Below, piece by piece: positions 1 through 12,705 of a stretch of 64,000 nt of DNA. The stretch comes from Pseudomonadales bacterium. Its GTDB lineage: Bacteria > Pseudomonadota > Gammaproteobacteria > Pseudomonadales > Ketobacteraceae. The stretch's first letter is position 1. Each line of letters opens with the position of its first letter. A program made the position numbers and the translations under genes. Below the pieces are notes generated by a model, which did no database searches, was not told where the DNA came from, and saw only the letters and a program-made list of their open reading frames with translations. The DNA is taken from positions 19,995 through 83,994 of the forward strand of contig JAGUVW010000010.1 in assembly GCA_020062665.1 (NCBI GenBank), in the 5' to 3' direction.

Positions 1-3382
<3,382 letters not shown>

Positions 3383-3388
3383 TCAGCA

Positions 3389-4492
3389 CTAGAGCCGCAT
3401 CGGCATGACCACATAGCTGGCGCTATCGTCTTCCGCATCCGTCACCAACGCACTGCTATTGGAGTCAGCCAGCTGCAACTTCACGGTGTCGCTGCGAATA
3501 ACATTCAGCACGTCCAGCAGGTAATTGACGTTAAAGCCAATCTCGAGCTCACCACCCTGGTAATCCACATTGATGGATTCCTCTGCCTCTTCCTGCTCGG
3601 GGTTATTGGCAACGGTGGTCAGATTGCCGCTTTCCAGTCGCAACCGCACACCACGATATTTCTCATTGGACAGAATCGCCACCCGGGAAAAGCACTGCCG
3701 CATCTCGGTCTTGTCCGCCAGCACGTTCTTGTCACCTTGCTTGGGTAGCACCCGCTCATAATCGGGGAACTTTCCGTCGATCAGCTTGGACGTAAACCGC
3801 AGATCTGCACTCTCCACCCGAATATGATTACCACTCAACGCGATGGATATATCGGCATCCACATCGCTGAACAGCTTGGCCAGCTCCAGCACGCCCTTGC
3901 GCGGCACAATGGACTGAAACGGCTTCTCCACCTCACATTGGATCTGCGCCTTGCACAGGGCCAGGCGATGGCCGTCGGTCGCCACGGTACGCAGCAGATT
4001 GGTAGATACTTCGAACAGCATGCCATTGAGGTAGAACCGCACATCCTGTTGCGCCATGGCGAAGGCCGTACGATCGATGACGGACTTGAGATAACCCTGA
4101 TTCATCGAGAAACTGACCTGGCCAACCGCATCTTCCAGATTGGGGAACTCATTCGCCGGCAGAGTGGCCAGACTGAACTTGCTGCGTCCGGCCTTGATCA
4201 GCAGCTTCTGGTCTTCGAGGATGAACTGGATCTGACTTTCTTCCGGCAGTGATTTGCAGATATCCAGCAACTTTTTTGCCGGAACGGTGATTTCTGCATG
4301 GGAAAAGGACTGTTCGAGGCCGATGCGCGCCACCAGTTCGACCTCCAGGTCGGTTCCGGTCAGTGCCAGCGTATCTCCATCCACCACCATCAAGACATTC
4401 GATAAAACCGGCAACGTCTGTCGCCTTTCCACCACACCCACCACCTGCTGCAGTGGCTTCAACAGCTTTTCCCTTTCGATGGAGAAATTCAT
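3389..4492 (-). CDS. dnaN: DNA polymerase III subunit beta (sliding clamp)
   Basis: Ring-shaped processivity clamp that tethers DNA polymerase III and many repair enzymes to DNA. The 367 residues start MNFSIEREKLLKPLQQVVGV, typical of the family, and contain the conserved segments TGTDLEVEL and VATDGHRLAL. They end with YVVMPMRL, the usual clamp C-terminus that shapes the partner-binding pocket. Full length. It lies between dnaA (30-base gap) and recF (6-base gap) in the leftward replication operon. Confidence 0.98.
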   Translation of the reverse strand: MNFSIEREKLLKPLQQVVGVVERRQTLPVLSNVLMVVDGDTLALTGTDLEVELVARIGLEQSFSHAEITVPAKKLLDICKSLPEESQIQFILEDQKLLIKAGRSKFSLATLPANEFPNLEDAVGQVSFSMNQGYLKSVIDRTAFAMAQQDVRFYLNGMLFEVSTNLLRTVATDGHRLALCKAQIQCEVEKPFQSIVPRKGVLELAKLFSDVDADISIALSGNHIRVESADLRFTSKLIDGKFPDYERVLPKQGDKNVLADKTEMRQCFSRVAILSNEKYRGVRLRLESGNLTTVANNPEQEEAEESINVDYQGGELEIGFNVNYLLDVLNVIRSDTVKLQLADSNSSALVTDAEDDSASYVVMPMRL

Positions 4493-4522
4493 ATTCGCAT
4501 CCCAATGTTAGCAAGTACTAAC

Positions 4523-5959
4523 TCACGAAGTGAGTGAGCGGAGTAAGTTGGTATAGTCTTCGCGCACATCGGAACTGGATTCCCGCAGTTCCTTGATCTT
4601 GCGGCAGGCGTGCAACACGGTGGTATGGTCACGCCCGCCAAACGCCTCGCCGATTTCCGGCAAGCTGTGGTTAGTCAATTCCTTCGCCAGGGCCATCGCC
4701 ATCTGACGGGGCCGCGCGACCGAACGACTGCGCCGCTTCGACAATATATCCGACAGCTTGATTTTAAAATACTCGGCGACGATTTTTTGAATGTTATCAA
4801 TGCTTACCTGCTTTTCCTGCAGGGCCAGCAGATCCTTCAGCGACTCTTTGACAAAATCCAGTGTGATGGGCTTGCCGGTGAAATGGGCATTGGCAATCAG
4901 GCGCTTCAGGGCACCCTCCAGTTCACGCACGTTCGAGCGGATACGCTGGGCGACGAAGAACGCTGCTTCATCAGGCAACACGATGCGCGCCTCATCGGCT
5001 TTCTTCATCAATATGGCAACGCGGGTTTCCAGCTCCGGCGGTTCTACAGCAACAGTGAGACCCCAACCGAAGCGGCTTTTCAGACGCTCTTCAACGCCGC
5101 TGATTTCCTTGGGATAACGGTCGCAGGTCAGAATCATCTGCTGACCGCCTTCCAGCAACGCATTAAAGGTGTGGAAGAACTCTTCCTGGGAGCGCTCCTT
5201 GCCGGCAAAGAACTGGATATCGTCGATCAGCAGGGCATCCACCGAGCGGTAGAAACGCTTGAACTCATTGATCGCGTTGATCTGCAGCGCCTTCACCATG
5301 TCCGCCACGAACCGTTCTGAATGCAGGTACACCACCTTGGCATTGGGGTTCTGCGCCATCATGAAATTGCCCACCGCATGCATCAGGTGGGTTTTGCCCA
5401 AGCCGACACCGCCGTACAGAAACAGCGGGTTGTAGGCTTGGCCGGGATTCTCGGCCACCTGGGTCGCGGCCGCTCGGGCCAACTGGTTGGATTTGCCTTC
5501 GACGAAGCTGTCAAACGTAAACTGGGTATTGAGGTTGGTCTTGTGCTTGATGCTGCCCACCACATCCACTTCCCGCACAATGCTGGATCTGGCGGGCGGT
5601 TTGCCTGACTCGGGCTCGTCCGCTGGCTGTTGCTCAACCACGGTTACCGAACGCCCGGAGCGGCCAGTGGAAGTACCCACAACAGCGGGCGCAGCAGCCG
5701 GCTTGGGTACCTGGCGCGATCCAATGGCCAGGCTGATCTGGAAAGGGCTGTCGCCGCTGTCCAGCTCTTTCATCAATTCCGATATGCGCGCCAGGAATTT
5801 CTCGTTCACCCAGTCCAGTACAAACCGGTTGGGCGCAAGCAGGCGCAACTGGGATCCATCCACTTCCACCTGGAGCGGGCGGATCCACATGTTGAATTGC
5901 TGCGAGGGTAACTCAGCTTGCAAGCGATCAAGGCATTGGTGCCAAAGGGCGTTTCCCAC
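4523..5959 (-). CDS. dnaA: Chromosomal replication initiator DnaA
   Basis: AAA+ initiator that binds DnaA boxes and melts oriC. I place the start at GTG 5959, which gives [18 protein letters not shown]. This aligns with the usual DnaA N-terminus and has a GGGG Shine-Dalgarno just upstream. The open frame can be extended 11 codons to TTG at 5992, directly after a stop codon, so that start is possible. From the longer start, domain I is about residues 12-95, a Pro/Ala-rich linker about 96-150, Walker A GGVGLGKT near 194, Walker B LLIDDIQ near 254, and the DNA-binding signature [15 protein letters not shown] near 452. It is transcribed away from oriC. Confidence 0.97.
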   Translation of the reverse strand: MGNALWHQCLDRLQAELPSQQFNMWIRPLQVEVDGSQLRLLAPNRFVLDWVNEKFLARISELMKELDSGDSPFQISLAIGSRQVPKPAAAPAVVGTSTGRSGRSVTVVEQQPADEPESGKPPARSSIVREVDVVGSIKHKTNLNTQFTFDSFVEGKSNQLARAAATQVAENPGQAYNPLFLYGGVGLGKTHLMHAVGNFMMAQNPNAKVVYLHSERFVADMVKALQINAINEFKRFYRSVDALLIDDIQFFAGKERSQEEFFHTFNALLEGGQQMILTCDRYPKEISGVEERLKSRFGWGLTVAVEPPELETRVAILMKKADEARIVLPDEAAFFVAQRIRSNVRELEGALKRLIANAHFTGKPITLDFVKESLKDLLALQEKQVSIDNIQKIVAEYFKIKLSDILSKRRSRSVARPRQMAMALAKELTNHSLPEIGEAFGGRDHTTVLHACRKIKELRESSSDVREDYTNLLRSLTS

Positions 5960-6029
5960 GTCGCCAACCCCAAAATAGTCGTTATGGTTCAATCAAATGA
6001 GCCGGTGATGATATACCCCCCCCAATGAC

Positions 6030-6038
6030 TTATCCACA
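6030..6038 (+). promoter_or_regulatory. DnaA box R-type 1
   Basis: Perfect consensus TTATCCACA in oriC, nearest to dnaA, so also placed to mediate dnaA autoregulation. Confidence 0.85.
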
Positions 6039-6164
6039 GCCCTGGCCAATAATTTTTCCCCCGGGTATCAACGTCTTTTTATATTGAAAGCGTTCTGTGG
6101 AAAAAGCTTGTATGAAGGGGCTCATTGCCTGGTGACCAAACCGGGTATAACTGAGCGATGACAG

Positions 6165-6173
6165 TTATCCACA
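6165..6173 (+). promoter_or_regulatory. DnaA box R-type 2
   Basis: Perfect consensus TTATCCACA in oriC, same orientation as the other two, 135 bases from box 1. Confidence 0.85.
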
Positions 6174-6264
6174 ATTCATCGTATGACTCATCATCAACCA
6201 ATACATTTTTATACCACATAGTTATTAATGAACTAACTCACTGAATTTAATTAATTAAATAACG

Positions 6265-6273
6265 TTATCCACA
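6265..6273 (+). promoter_or_regulatory. DnaA box R-type 3
   Basis: Perfect consensus TTATCCACA embedded in the AT-rich region, exactly 100 bases from box 2. This puts it next to the likely unwinding element. Confidence 0.85.
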
Positions 6274-6387
6274 GAAACTATCAACATAATAACAATCACC
6301 ATAAAAATTCTTTTCTAATCTTTCATTTTGTTATTACGAGCTGTGAACAAGCTGAAACCGACCCGGTAGATCCCGATCAACCATCGA

Positions 6388-6416
6388 TTGACACCCAACG
6401 CCCTTAACCATAGAAT
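6388..6416 (+). promoter_or_regulatory. Sigma-70 promoter of rpmH-rnpA
   Basis: TTGACA (6388-6393), 17-base spacer, TAGAAT (6411-6416). The -35 is perfect, the -10 is close to consensus and the spacing is optimal. It is the only strong rightward promoter between oriC and rpmH, as expected for ribosomal protein L34. Confidence 0.8.
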
Positions 6417-6481
6417 TGCGCCTCTTTTTTCCCTGGCTTGCAGCCGGTGCCTGCGAGCGACGCCCACCCTTAGCGAAGTGA

Positions 6482-6622
<141 letters not shown>

Positions 6623-6638
6623 TGATTACCGCTGCTGC

Positions 6639-7031
6639 GTGAAACCCCTCGCGTTCAAGCGCCAGCAGCGTCTGCTCAATGCGGCTGATTATACGTTGGT
6701 ATTCGATCATGTCGATGCCAAGACCAGCCACCCGGCTTTTCTTCTTCTTGCCCATCGGGTGGCTGCCTCCTCCCCAGGCCGACTCGGTCTGATCGCAGCC
6801 AAGAAACATCTCAAACTCGCAGTACAGCGCAATCGCTTCAAACGCGTCGTGCGGGAATCGTTCCGTCATCACCAGCTGATGTTGCAGGGTATCGATCTGA
6901 TTGTTATGGCTCGCTCCGGAGCGGCCCAGATCAGTTCAGTCGAATTGCGGGCGGCGCTCGATCAAGCCTGGCCCCGACTGGTCAAACGGCTAGCGCTGTC
7001 GCACACTGTGATGCCTCCTGATTCCGCCTGA
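6639..7031 (+). CDS. rnpA: Ribonuclease P protein component
   Basis: Small basic protein cofactor of the RNase P ribozyme, which matures tRNA 5' ends. 130 residues from a GTG start. The family pattern is visible: the N-terminal segment [17 protein letters not shown], then the RNR region [15 protein letters not shown] that contacts the RNA, then [12 protein letters not shown]. Located between rpmH and yidD, its usual place. Confidence 0.96.
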   Translation: MKPLAFKRQQRLLNAADYTLVFDHVDAKTSHPAFLLLAHRVAASSPGRLGLIAAKKHLKLAVQRNRFKRVVRESFRHHQLMLQGIDLIVMARSGAAQISSVELRAALDQAWPRLVKRLALSHTVMPPDSA

Positions 7032-7041
7032 GGGCCATCCC

Positions 7042-7296
7042 ATGTTCAAGCACCTGGCACTGGCACTTCTTGCTGTCTATCGCAATGCCATCAGTCCATT
7101 GATGGCACCCCATTGCCGCTTTCACCCCAGCTGTTCCTGTTATGCCCAGGAAGCGATCGAACGCTATGGCGTTGGCCGCGGTGGCCTGTTAACCTTGCGG
7201 CGGCTGTCCAAGTGCCACCCCTGGCATCCCGGCGGCTATGATCCGGTGCCGGGAACCCGCGACTCCGATTCCGCAAACCCTCCCCCGCAACAGTAA
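7042..7296 (+). CDS. yidD: Membrane protein insertion efficiency factor YidD
   Basis: Small amphipathic membrane-associated protein (84 residues) that assists YidC/Sec-dependent insertion. Signature segments visible are [19 protein letters not shown], then AIERYG, then [18 protein letters not shown], with the conserved cysteines. It sits 10 bases after rnpA, and its stop lies 10 bases before the chosen yidC start. Confidence 0.95.
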   Translation: MFKHLALALLAVYRNAISPLMAPHCRFHPSCSCYAQEAIERYGVGRGGLLTLRRLSKCHPWHPGGYDPVPGTRDSDSANPPPQQ

Positions 7297-7306
7297 GAAT
7301 GTGAAG

Positions 7307-9001
7307 ATGGACTGGCAACGTACCCTACTCATTGCAGCCCTCGCGGTTGTGTCATACCTGATGATTCTGCAGTGGCAAAAAGATTACATGCAGCCACCCA
7401 CTGCCCAGGTGCAGACTTCTCCACAATCTTATCCACAGGACGGCCAGGTACCGGTGACGCCTGCGGATGCGACGGCATCTGCCGATGTGCCTCAGGCGCC
7501 GGCAGCCAACGGGACGACCGCTACACCACCTGCCGCCACACCGGCTCCCGCCACGACATTGATCGACGTGGAGACAGATGTATTGCAGGTATCGCTGGAT
7601 CCGGTGGGTGGTGACATCGTGCGGGTAGCGCTGAAAGCGTTCCCGCTCAATATCGATCAACCCGAGGTGCCTATCGAGCTGTTACGGCAGGATGGTATCC
7701 ACACTTATATTGCCCAGAGTGGTTTGATCGGTGCCAATGGTCCCGACAGTGCCGCCAGTGGCCGGCCCCGTTATGCCAGTGCGCAAAGTCGCTATGTCAT
7801 GGAAGGTGATGATCTGGTGGTGGATCTGCAATTCCAGCAGGACACGGGAGCCCTGATTACCAAATCGTTCCGTTTTGCCCGGGGACAATACGATGTGGGC
7901 ATCGTGACGCGTATCGATAACCAGGGCGCCAATCCGTGGCAGGGTGCGTTCTACGGTCAGATCCAGCGTGATGGGTCACCGGATCCGGGCACCCAGAATA
8001 GCGCAGCGTTTGGTCTGCCAACCTATTTGGGCGTGGCGTATTGGGATAGTGAGAAACCCTATAACAAGCTGACCTTTGAAGACATGGTGCAGTCGCCGCT
8101 GAGCAAGTCCATCAGTGGTGGCTGGCTGGCCATGATCCAGCACTACTTTTTGAGTGCGTGGATTCCCGACCAGCAAAACACCTATCACTACAATACCCGC
8201 AAGGTGCCAGGACGTGACAACTACATTATCAGTTTCACCGGCAGCGCCGTTACGGTAGCGCCGGGCAGCCAGCATGAATTCAACGCGCGTTTTTATGCCG
8301 GCCCGAAAATCCAGAAGAACCTGGAAGCATTGCTACCAGACAAGGGTCTGGATCTGGCCATCGATTACGGCCCGCTGTTTTTCATTTCCAAACTGCTGTT
8401 CTGGACGCTGGAAAAATTCCACGCGCTGACCGGTAACTGGGGTGTTGCCATCATTCTGCTCACGGTGGTGGTGAAGCTGATCTTCCTGTATCCGTCGGCC
8501 ATCAGCTATCGCTCCATGGCGAAGATGCGCAAGGTGCAGCCGTTGCTCACACGGTTGAAAGAACAGTATGGCGAGGATCGCCAGCGCATGTCGCAGGAAA
8601 TGATGAACCTGTATCGCAAGGAGAAAATCAATCCGCTGGGTGGCTGTTTACCGATTCTGATCCAGATGCCGGTGTTTCTGGCGCTGTACTGGGCGTTGCT
8701 GGAAAGCGTTGAACTGCGGCATGCGCCTTTCTATGGCTGGATCCGCGATCTGGCGGTAATGGATCCCTGGTTCGTGCTGCCATTGATCATGGGCGGCACC
8801 ATGTACGTGCAGCAATTACTGAATCCGGCACCGCCCGATCCGATGCAGGCCAAGGTGCTGAAGTTCATGCCGGTGATTTTCACGGTGATGTTCCTGTTCT
8901 TCCCGGCGGGTTTGGTGTTGTACTGGGTGACCAACAATACCTTGTCGATCCTGCAACAGTGGCTTATCACCCGGGCCATCGAGGCCGGGGACAAAAAATA
9001 A
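7307..9001 (+). CDS. yidC: Membrane protein insertase YidC
   Basis: Inner-membrane insertase that works alone or with SecYEG. I chose ATG 7307 (MDWQRTLLIAALAVVSYL), since the first transmembrane segment follows at once. A longer frame reaches back into yidD but carries no signal. Order: TM1 (about 5-20), a Pro/Ala/Thr-rich linker, a large periplasmic beta domain (about 90-330), then the conserved hydrophobic region with LLFWTLEKFH, GNWGVAIILLTVVVKLI and NPLGGCLPILIQMPVF. 564 residues, the normal gammaproteobacterial length. Followed at once by an intrinsic terminator. Confidence 0.97.
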   Translation: MDWQRTLLIAALAVVSYLMILQWQKDYMQPPTAQVQTSPQSYPQDGQVPVTPADATASADVPQAPAANGTTATPPAATPAPATTLIDVETDVLQVSLDPVGGDIVRVALKAFPLNIDQPEVPIELLRQDGIHTYIAQSGLIGANGPDSAASGRPRYASAQSRYVMEGDDLVVDLQFQQDTGALITKSFRFARGQYDVGIVTRIDNQGANPWQGAFYGQIQRDGSPDPGTQNSAAFGLPTYLGVAYWDSEKPYNKLTFEDMVQSPLSKSISGGWLAMIQHYFLSAWIPDQQNTYHYNTRKVPGRDNYIISFTGSAVTVAPGSQHEFNARFYAGPKIQKNLEALLPDKGLDLAIDYGPLFFISKLLFWTLEKFHALTGNWGVAIILLTVVVKLIFLYPSAISYRSMAKMRKVQPLLTRLKEQYGEDRQRMSQEMMNLYRKEKINPLGGCLPILIQMPVFLALYWALLESVELRHAPFYGWIRDLAVMDPWFVLPLIMGGTMYVQQLLNPAPPDPMQAKVLKFMPVIFTVMFLFFPAGLVLYWVTNNTLSILQQWLITRAIEAGDKK

Positions 9002-9006
9002 AAATT

Positions 9007-9029
9007 CCGGCGCCTCTGGCGCCGGTTTT
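9007..9029 (+). terminator. Intrinsic terminator after yidC
   Basis: Perfect 8-bp stem CCGGCGCC / GGCGCCGG with a TCT loop, followed by TTTTC, starting 6 bases after the yidC stop. mnmE begins 24 bases later. Confidence 0.85.
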
Positions 9030-9052
9030 CATTCTACCTGCGGTTTTCCGTT

Positions 9053-10426
9053 ATGCAGATTCAACCTCACAGCGACACCATTGCAGCACAGGCGACACCG
9101 GCAGGTCGTGGTGGTGTCGGCATTATCCGGCTGTCCGGTCCGCAGGCTTTGTCTGTCGCGTTGCAGCTGACCGCACGCACGCACTTCCAGCCACGGCACG
9201 CGCATTTTGCTCGTTTCCATCATGACAGTGGCGCCGTACTCGACGAAGGCATCGTGCTGTATTTTCCTGCGCCTCATTCGTTTACCGGTGAAGATGTGGT
9301 GGAACTGCAGGGCCATGGTGGCCCGGTGGTGATGGCTTCTCTTTTGGCCCGCGTGGTGCAACTGGGCTGCCGACTGGCACGCCCGGGTGAATTTTCCGAA
9401 CGTGCTTTTTTGAACGACAAGATCGATCTGGCCCAGGCCGAAGCCATCGCGGATCTGATCGACGCGGCGTCGGAGCAATCGGCGCGCAGTGCCTTGCGTT
9501 CCCTGCAGGGTGCATTTTCCCAGCGCGTAAATGAGCTGGTGGAACAGCTGATCGCGTTGCGCATGTATGTGGAAGCGGCGATCGATTTTCCCGAGGAGGA
9601 AATTGATTTTCTATCCGATGGCAAGGTGCTGGGTGATCTGGATGGGATTCGCGAGCAGCTGCAGCAGGTGTTGCGCGAGGCCCATCGCGGCGTGCTGATG
9701 AAAGAAGGCATGAAGGTAGTGTTGGCCGGCAAGCCCAACGCCGGCAAGTCCAGCCTGCTCAATGCGCTGTCGGGGCGGGATTCGGCCATCGTCACTGCCA
9801 TTGCCGGCACCACGCGCGATGTGCTGCGCGAACATATTCATATCGATGGCATGCCACTGCATATCACGGATACCGCCGGCCTGCGTGAGAGTGTCGATGA
9901 AGTGGAGCAAGAGGGTATTCGCCGCGCGTGGCATGAAATCCAGCAGGCGGATCGCATTCTGATGCTGGTGGACGCCCGCGATGTTGGCTATGCCACCGAT
10001 CCTGCGGCAATCTGGCCCGAGTTTGTGCAGGCGTTGCCGGATCTGACGCGGCTCACGCTGGTGATCAACAAAATCGATCTGACGTCGCAAAAAGCCGAGT
10101 ATCTCGACAAGGCGCCGCCGGTGATCCGGCTATCTGCCAAGACCGGCATTGGTGTCGATCTGTTGCGCGAACATCTGAAATCCATCATGGGATATGGTGG
10201 TGAAGTGGAAGGTACCTTTACCGCGCGTCAACGTCATGTGGATGCGATCGAGCGTGCGCAGGCTGCGCTGGAACAGGGCAGGGTGCAACTGGTGCAATCC
10301 GGTGCCGGCGAATTGCTGGCAGAAGACTTGCGGCTGGCGCAGGAACATCTGGGGGAAATTACCGGCCGCTTCACGCCGGATGATCTGCTGGGGCGGATTT
10401 TTTCGAGTTTTTGTATTGGGAAGTAG
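9053..10426 (+). CDS. mnmE: tRNA uridine-5-carboxymethylaminomethyl(34) synthesis GTPase MnmE
   Basis: GTPase that, with MnmG, modifies the wobble uridine of several tRNAs. 457 residues: N-terminal tetrahydrofolate-binding domain ([22 protein letters not shown]), helical domain, then an inserted G domain with [14 protein letters not shown] near 226, DTAGLRE and NKID. The C-terminal FCIGK carries the essential cysteine. Its partner mnmG is normally the next gene but here lies 5 kb downstream, beyond inserted accessory genes. Confidence 0.97.
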   Translation: MQIQPHSDTIAAQATPAGRGGVGIIRLSGPQALSVALQLTARTHFQPRHAHFARFHHDSGAVLDEGIVLYFPAPHSFTGEDVVELQGHGGPVVMASLLARVVQLGCRLARPGEFSERAFLNDKIDLAQAEAIADLIDAASEQSARSALRSLQGAFSQRVNELVEQLIALRMYVEAAIDFPEEEIDFLSDGKVLGDLDGIREQLQQVLREAHRGVLMKEGMKVVLAGKPNAGKSSLLNALSGRDSAIVTAIAGTTRDVLREHIHIDGMPLHITDTAGLRESVDEVEQEGIRRAWHEIQQADRILMLVDARDVGYATDPAAIWPEFVQALPDLTRLTLVINKIDLTSQKAEYLDKAPPVIRLSAKTGIGVDLLREHLKSIMGYGGEVEGTFTARQRHVDAIERAQAALEQGRVQLVQSGAGELLAEDLRLAQEHLGEITGRFTPDDLLGRIFSSFCIGK

Positions 10427-10438
10427 AGGACGACGCGG

Positions 10439-11518
10439 ATGCTGACAGTCAACAAGCCAGGCAAATCGAAAAATCCCAAAGCGCCGACACCACAATCCGA
10501 ATTTGCCACATTGCAGAGCGCGATCAAGCGTCAGCAGAAACGCAATCAGAGCTTGCAGGATGATTTGCAGGGGCTGGTGCAATACTACCAGGAGCGCATT
10601 CTTCCGCGCGAAAAGGAGCTGGTGTTTCCCGTCAAACTGCTGATCGAACGACTGATGGGAATGTATCCGCGCAAGGCGTTGACGCAATGGCAACGTCAGG
10701 AACTCACCGACTGGATCTTCGATGAAATTCAGCACCTGGCGATGCTGGATGCCGACGCTGCGCGCGAAATGGCGAGCGCCTTTCAGGCGGTGATGGCGGA
10801 TTTCTTCAAGCTGTCTGCAGCAGACATTGCTGAACTCGAGGCCCATGCCGAGCGTGAAATGCAACACGCAGAAGAAGATGGTGAAGACGACGATGATCTG
10901 TTCGAAGAATTGCTGCGCCGCGCCACGGAACAGAAACGACAACAGGCCCAGGGCAATCTCTTTGACGACGAGGATGATGAGGAATCGGTTCGGCAGCCTG
11001 CCGCAACGGCCAAACAGGAAGCAGCCATCAATCCGGAAAACTGGATCAAGCTCCTGTTCCGTCGCGTTGCCAAAGTACTGCACCCGGATCGCGAACAGGA
11101 TCCGGTTGTCCGCGAGCAGAAACATCATCTGATGTCGGCGCTGATCGAGGCCCGTGATCGCGGCGATATCATGGCCATGCTGGGTCTGTTCAATGATCAT
11201 GTGGCGGGCACTGCAGTGGATTTCAGTGCGGAGGAATATCCTGCGCTCATCCAGCTGCTGCAACGGCAATTAAGTAATCTACAGGCGGAAGAACACACCA
11301 TTGCGCACGCATCCCCGTTTCATGCGTTTCTCCACCGCAACCTGTATTCCAAACAGAAGCCGACGCAGGAGCGCAAGATCAAAGCCTATCTGACAAAGGT
11401 TGAAGACGAATACCGCGAACGGCTGGAGCAGGCGATGGAACTGCGCAGCGTGAAAGCGCTGCAGGCGGTGTTGAAGGAGCGGGTGGGGTATGGCTTTGGA
11501 TTTGATGAGTGGTTTTGA
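10439..11518 (+). CDS. J-domain-containing protein, function unknown
   Basis: 359 residues with an N-terminal coiled-coil-like region (about 20-60), an acidic low-complexity stretch (EEDGEDDDDLFEELL near 150) and, near 210-225, the segment LFRRVAKVLHPDREQDP. The HPD tripeptide and flanking helix are typical of a DnaK co-chaperone J domain. The long helical tail has no motif I recognise. The start has a good RBS (AGAGGA) 13 bases after the mnmE stop, so it may be cotranscribed. Probably a DnaK partner; client unknown. Confidence 0.7.
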   Translation: MLTVNKPGKSKNPKAPTPQSEFATLQSAIKRQQKRNQSLQDDLQGLVQYYQERILPREKELVFPVKLLIERLMGMYPRKALTQWQRQELTDWIFDEIQHLAMLDADAAREMASAFQAVMADFFKLSAADIAELEAHAEREMQHAEEDGEDDDDLFEELLRRATEQKRQQAQGNLFDDEDDEESVRQPAATAKQEAAINPENWIKLLFRRVAKVLHPDREQDPVVREQKHHLMSALIEARDRGDIMAMLGLFNDHVAGTAVDFSAEEYPALIQLLQRQLSNLQAEEHTIAHASPFHAFLHRNLYSKQKPTQERKIKAYLTKVEDEYRERLEQAMELRSVKALQAVLKERVGYGFGFDEWF

Positions 11519-11636
11519 CGGGGTTGGCTTGTTGGCGGATGCGGACGCCAACATCGCCAAGCGCCAGATTACCTCTACCTACCTGAGAAAATTCTGCGAC
11601 GACCACTTTACAGCCTATCCCGAATTGAAAGCCTGA
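11490..11636 (+). other. Short frame, possible gene remnant
   Basis: A 48-residue frame from ATG 11490 overlaps the end of the J-domain gene and ends PELKA. It has no RBS and no family I recognise. It may be the last residues of a decayed gene or chance. It directly precedes the SWIM remnant. Confidence 0.2.
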
Positions 11637-11655
11637 AACCCGGAATTACCACGAC

Positions 11656-11888
11656 CACCGACTTGTCCGACGCCACCCTCATCGAACTCGCCGGTAATCA
11701 AGCCTTCGAGCGCGGCCGGGAATATTTCACTGCCGGCTGCGTTATCGACAGTCAGCTGCACGGCGTCGGAAAACACGGATTTCTGCAAGCACTGTGTCGC
11801 GTTGGCGCTGCATGTACGTGAACATCTGCAACCCACGGAGCAGCTGGCATCCGGTGACCCACTGCATCTGACGGGGGCTGGATTTTGA
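11656..11888 (+). pseudogene. Remnant of a SWIM zinc-finger protein
   Basis: Two pieces of one family lie in different frames. The first reads LSDATLIELAGNQAFERG then REYFTAGCVIDSQLHG, the usual N-terminus of SWIM zinc-finger proteins. The second, starting near 11774 in another frame, reads DFCKHCVALALHVREHLQP and ends at 11888. DFCKHC is the end of the CxC..CxH SWIM motif. The roughly 60 residues normally between them, including the CxC, are missing, so this is an internally deleted, frame-shifted relic. About 80 bases follow before the next gene. Confidence 0.6.
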
Positions 11889-11968
11889 GGACAGGTTGCC
11901 CACAGCTTGATGCCAGCGGATGTGGATGACGTATACTGTGGCCATCACTGCGCCTATCGGATAGCCCC

Positions 11969-12634
11969 ATGAATGACACCACCGAATACCTCGACATCGA
12001 CGCCCTCGACGACATCCTCGAACACTACTTCGACAAATACGGTAACGACGATTCGGTGCTGTCAGTAGGTGAGCTGGACGGCTTTTTTGCTGCGCTGGCC
12101 TGCTCACCCCAGCCGGTGATGCCATCCCAGTGGCTGCCGGCGGTGTGGGGCGGTGAAACCCAGATGCCGGACTGGGATGAAAAAGAGGAAATCGAGGAAT
12201 TCCACGAGGCATTGATGCTGGTGTACAACCAGGTCATGGATGAGTTCGTGGAGGGTGACTACAGTCCGCGCATTTACGGTGAAGACGATTCCTTTGTCGC
12301 GGTGGATGAGTGGTGCGAAGGTTTCCTGCGCGGTGTTCGTCTTTACGGCAATTTGCCGGAGGCCGATCGGGATTTTCTCCAGCAGCAACTGCAACCCATC
12401 CGCCTGTTCGTCACGACCGAAGGCATCGATGAACTGCTGACACTGACACCGGAGCAGGTGAACGAGCAAGCCGCCAAAATCGAACCCAATGTGCTGGCGC
12501 TGCGCAAATATTTCTTCGACCGTCAGGCGATCGCCGCCCACACGCCGTTCATGACAACGGAGCCCAAAGCCGGCCGCAACGATCCCTGCCCCTGCGGCAG
12601 CGGCAAGAAATTCAAGAAGTGCTGTCTGCATTGA
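11969..12634 (+). CDS. UPF0149 (YecA/YgfB) family protein with SEC-C zinc motif
   Basis: 221-residue cytoplasmic protein. The N-terminal half has the UPF0149 pattern ([17 protein letters not shown], then WCEGFLRGV). The C-terminus is a SEC-C metal-binding motif, [18 protein letters not shown], like the SecA tail. The acidic body and zinc tail suggest a ribosome- or Sec-associated accessory role, but the substrate is unknown. It stands alone between the SWIM relic and a lipoprotein gene. Confidence 0.8.
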   Translation: MNDTTEYLDIDALDDILEHYFDKYGNDDSVLSVGELDGFFAALACSPQPVMPSQWLPAVWGGETQMPDWDEKEEIEEFHEALMLVYNQVMDEFVEGDYSPRIYGEDDSFVAVDEWCEGFLRGVRLYGNLPEADRDFLQQQLQPIRLFVTTEGIDELLTLTPEQVNEQAAKIEPNVLALRKYFFDRQAIAAHTPFMTTEPKAGRNDPCPCGSGKKFKKCCLH

Positions 12635-12705
12635 AATCTCGCGCGGCGTGCCGGGCCGGTCTATGCTGAAAGGGAATTCCCTGACATCACATCACGCGAA
12701 TCTCT

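Larger units (their letters stand above)
5993..6387. other. oriC: Chromosomal replication origin oriC
   Basis: About 400 bases between divergent dnaA and rpmH with no gene. They contain three perfect same-orientation DnaA boxes (TTATCCACA at 6030, 6165 and 6265). A TGTGGAAAA near 6095 is a weaker box-like match on the other strand. A strongly AT-rich stretch from about 6185 to 6340, with tracts such as TTTAATTAATTAAAT, is a likely DNA unwinding element. Gene context and boxes agree with the standard gammaproteobacterial origin. The leftward dnaA promoter must also lie here, but I cannot assign it confidently. Confidence 0.9.

Noticed and set aside
7429..7437. Perfect DnaA box TTATCCACA inside yidC
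   Set aside because: Single box within a coding sequence, over 1 kb from oriC; could titrate DnaA but a chance match is as likely.
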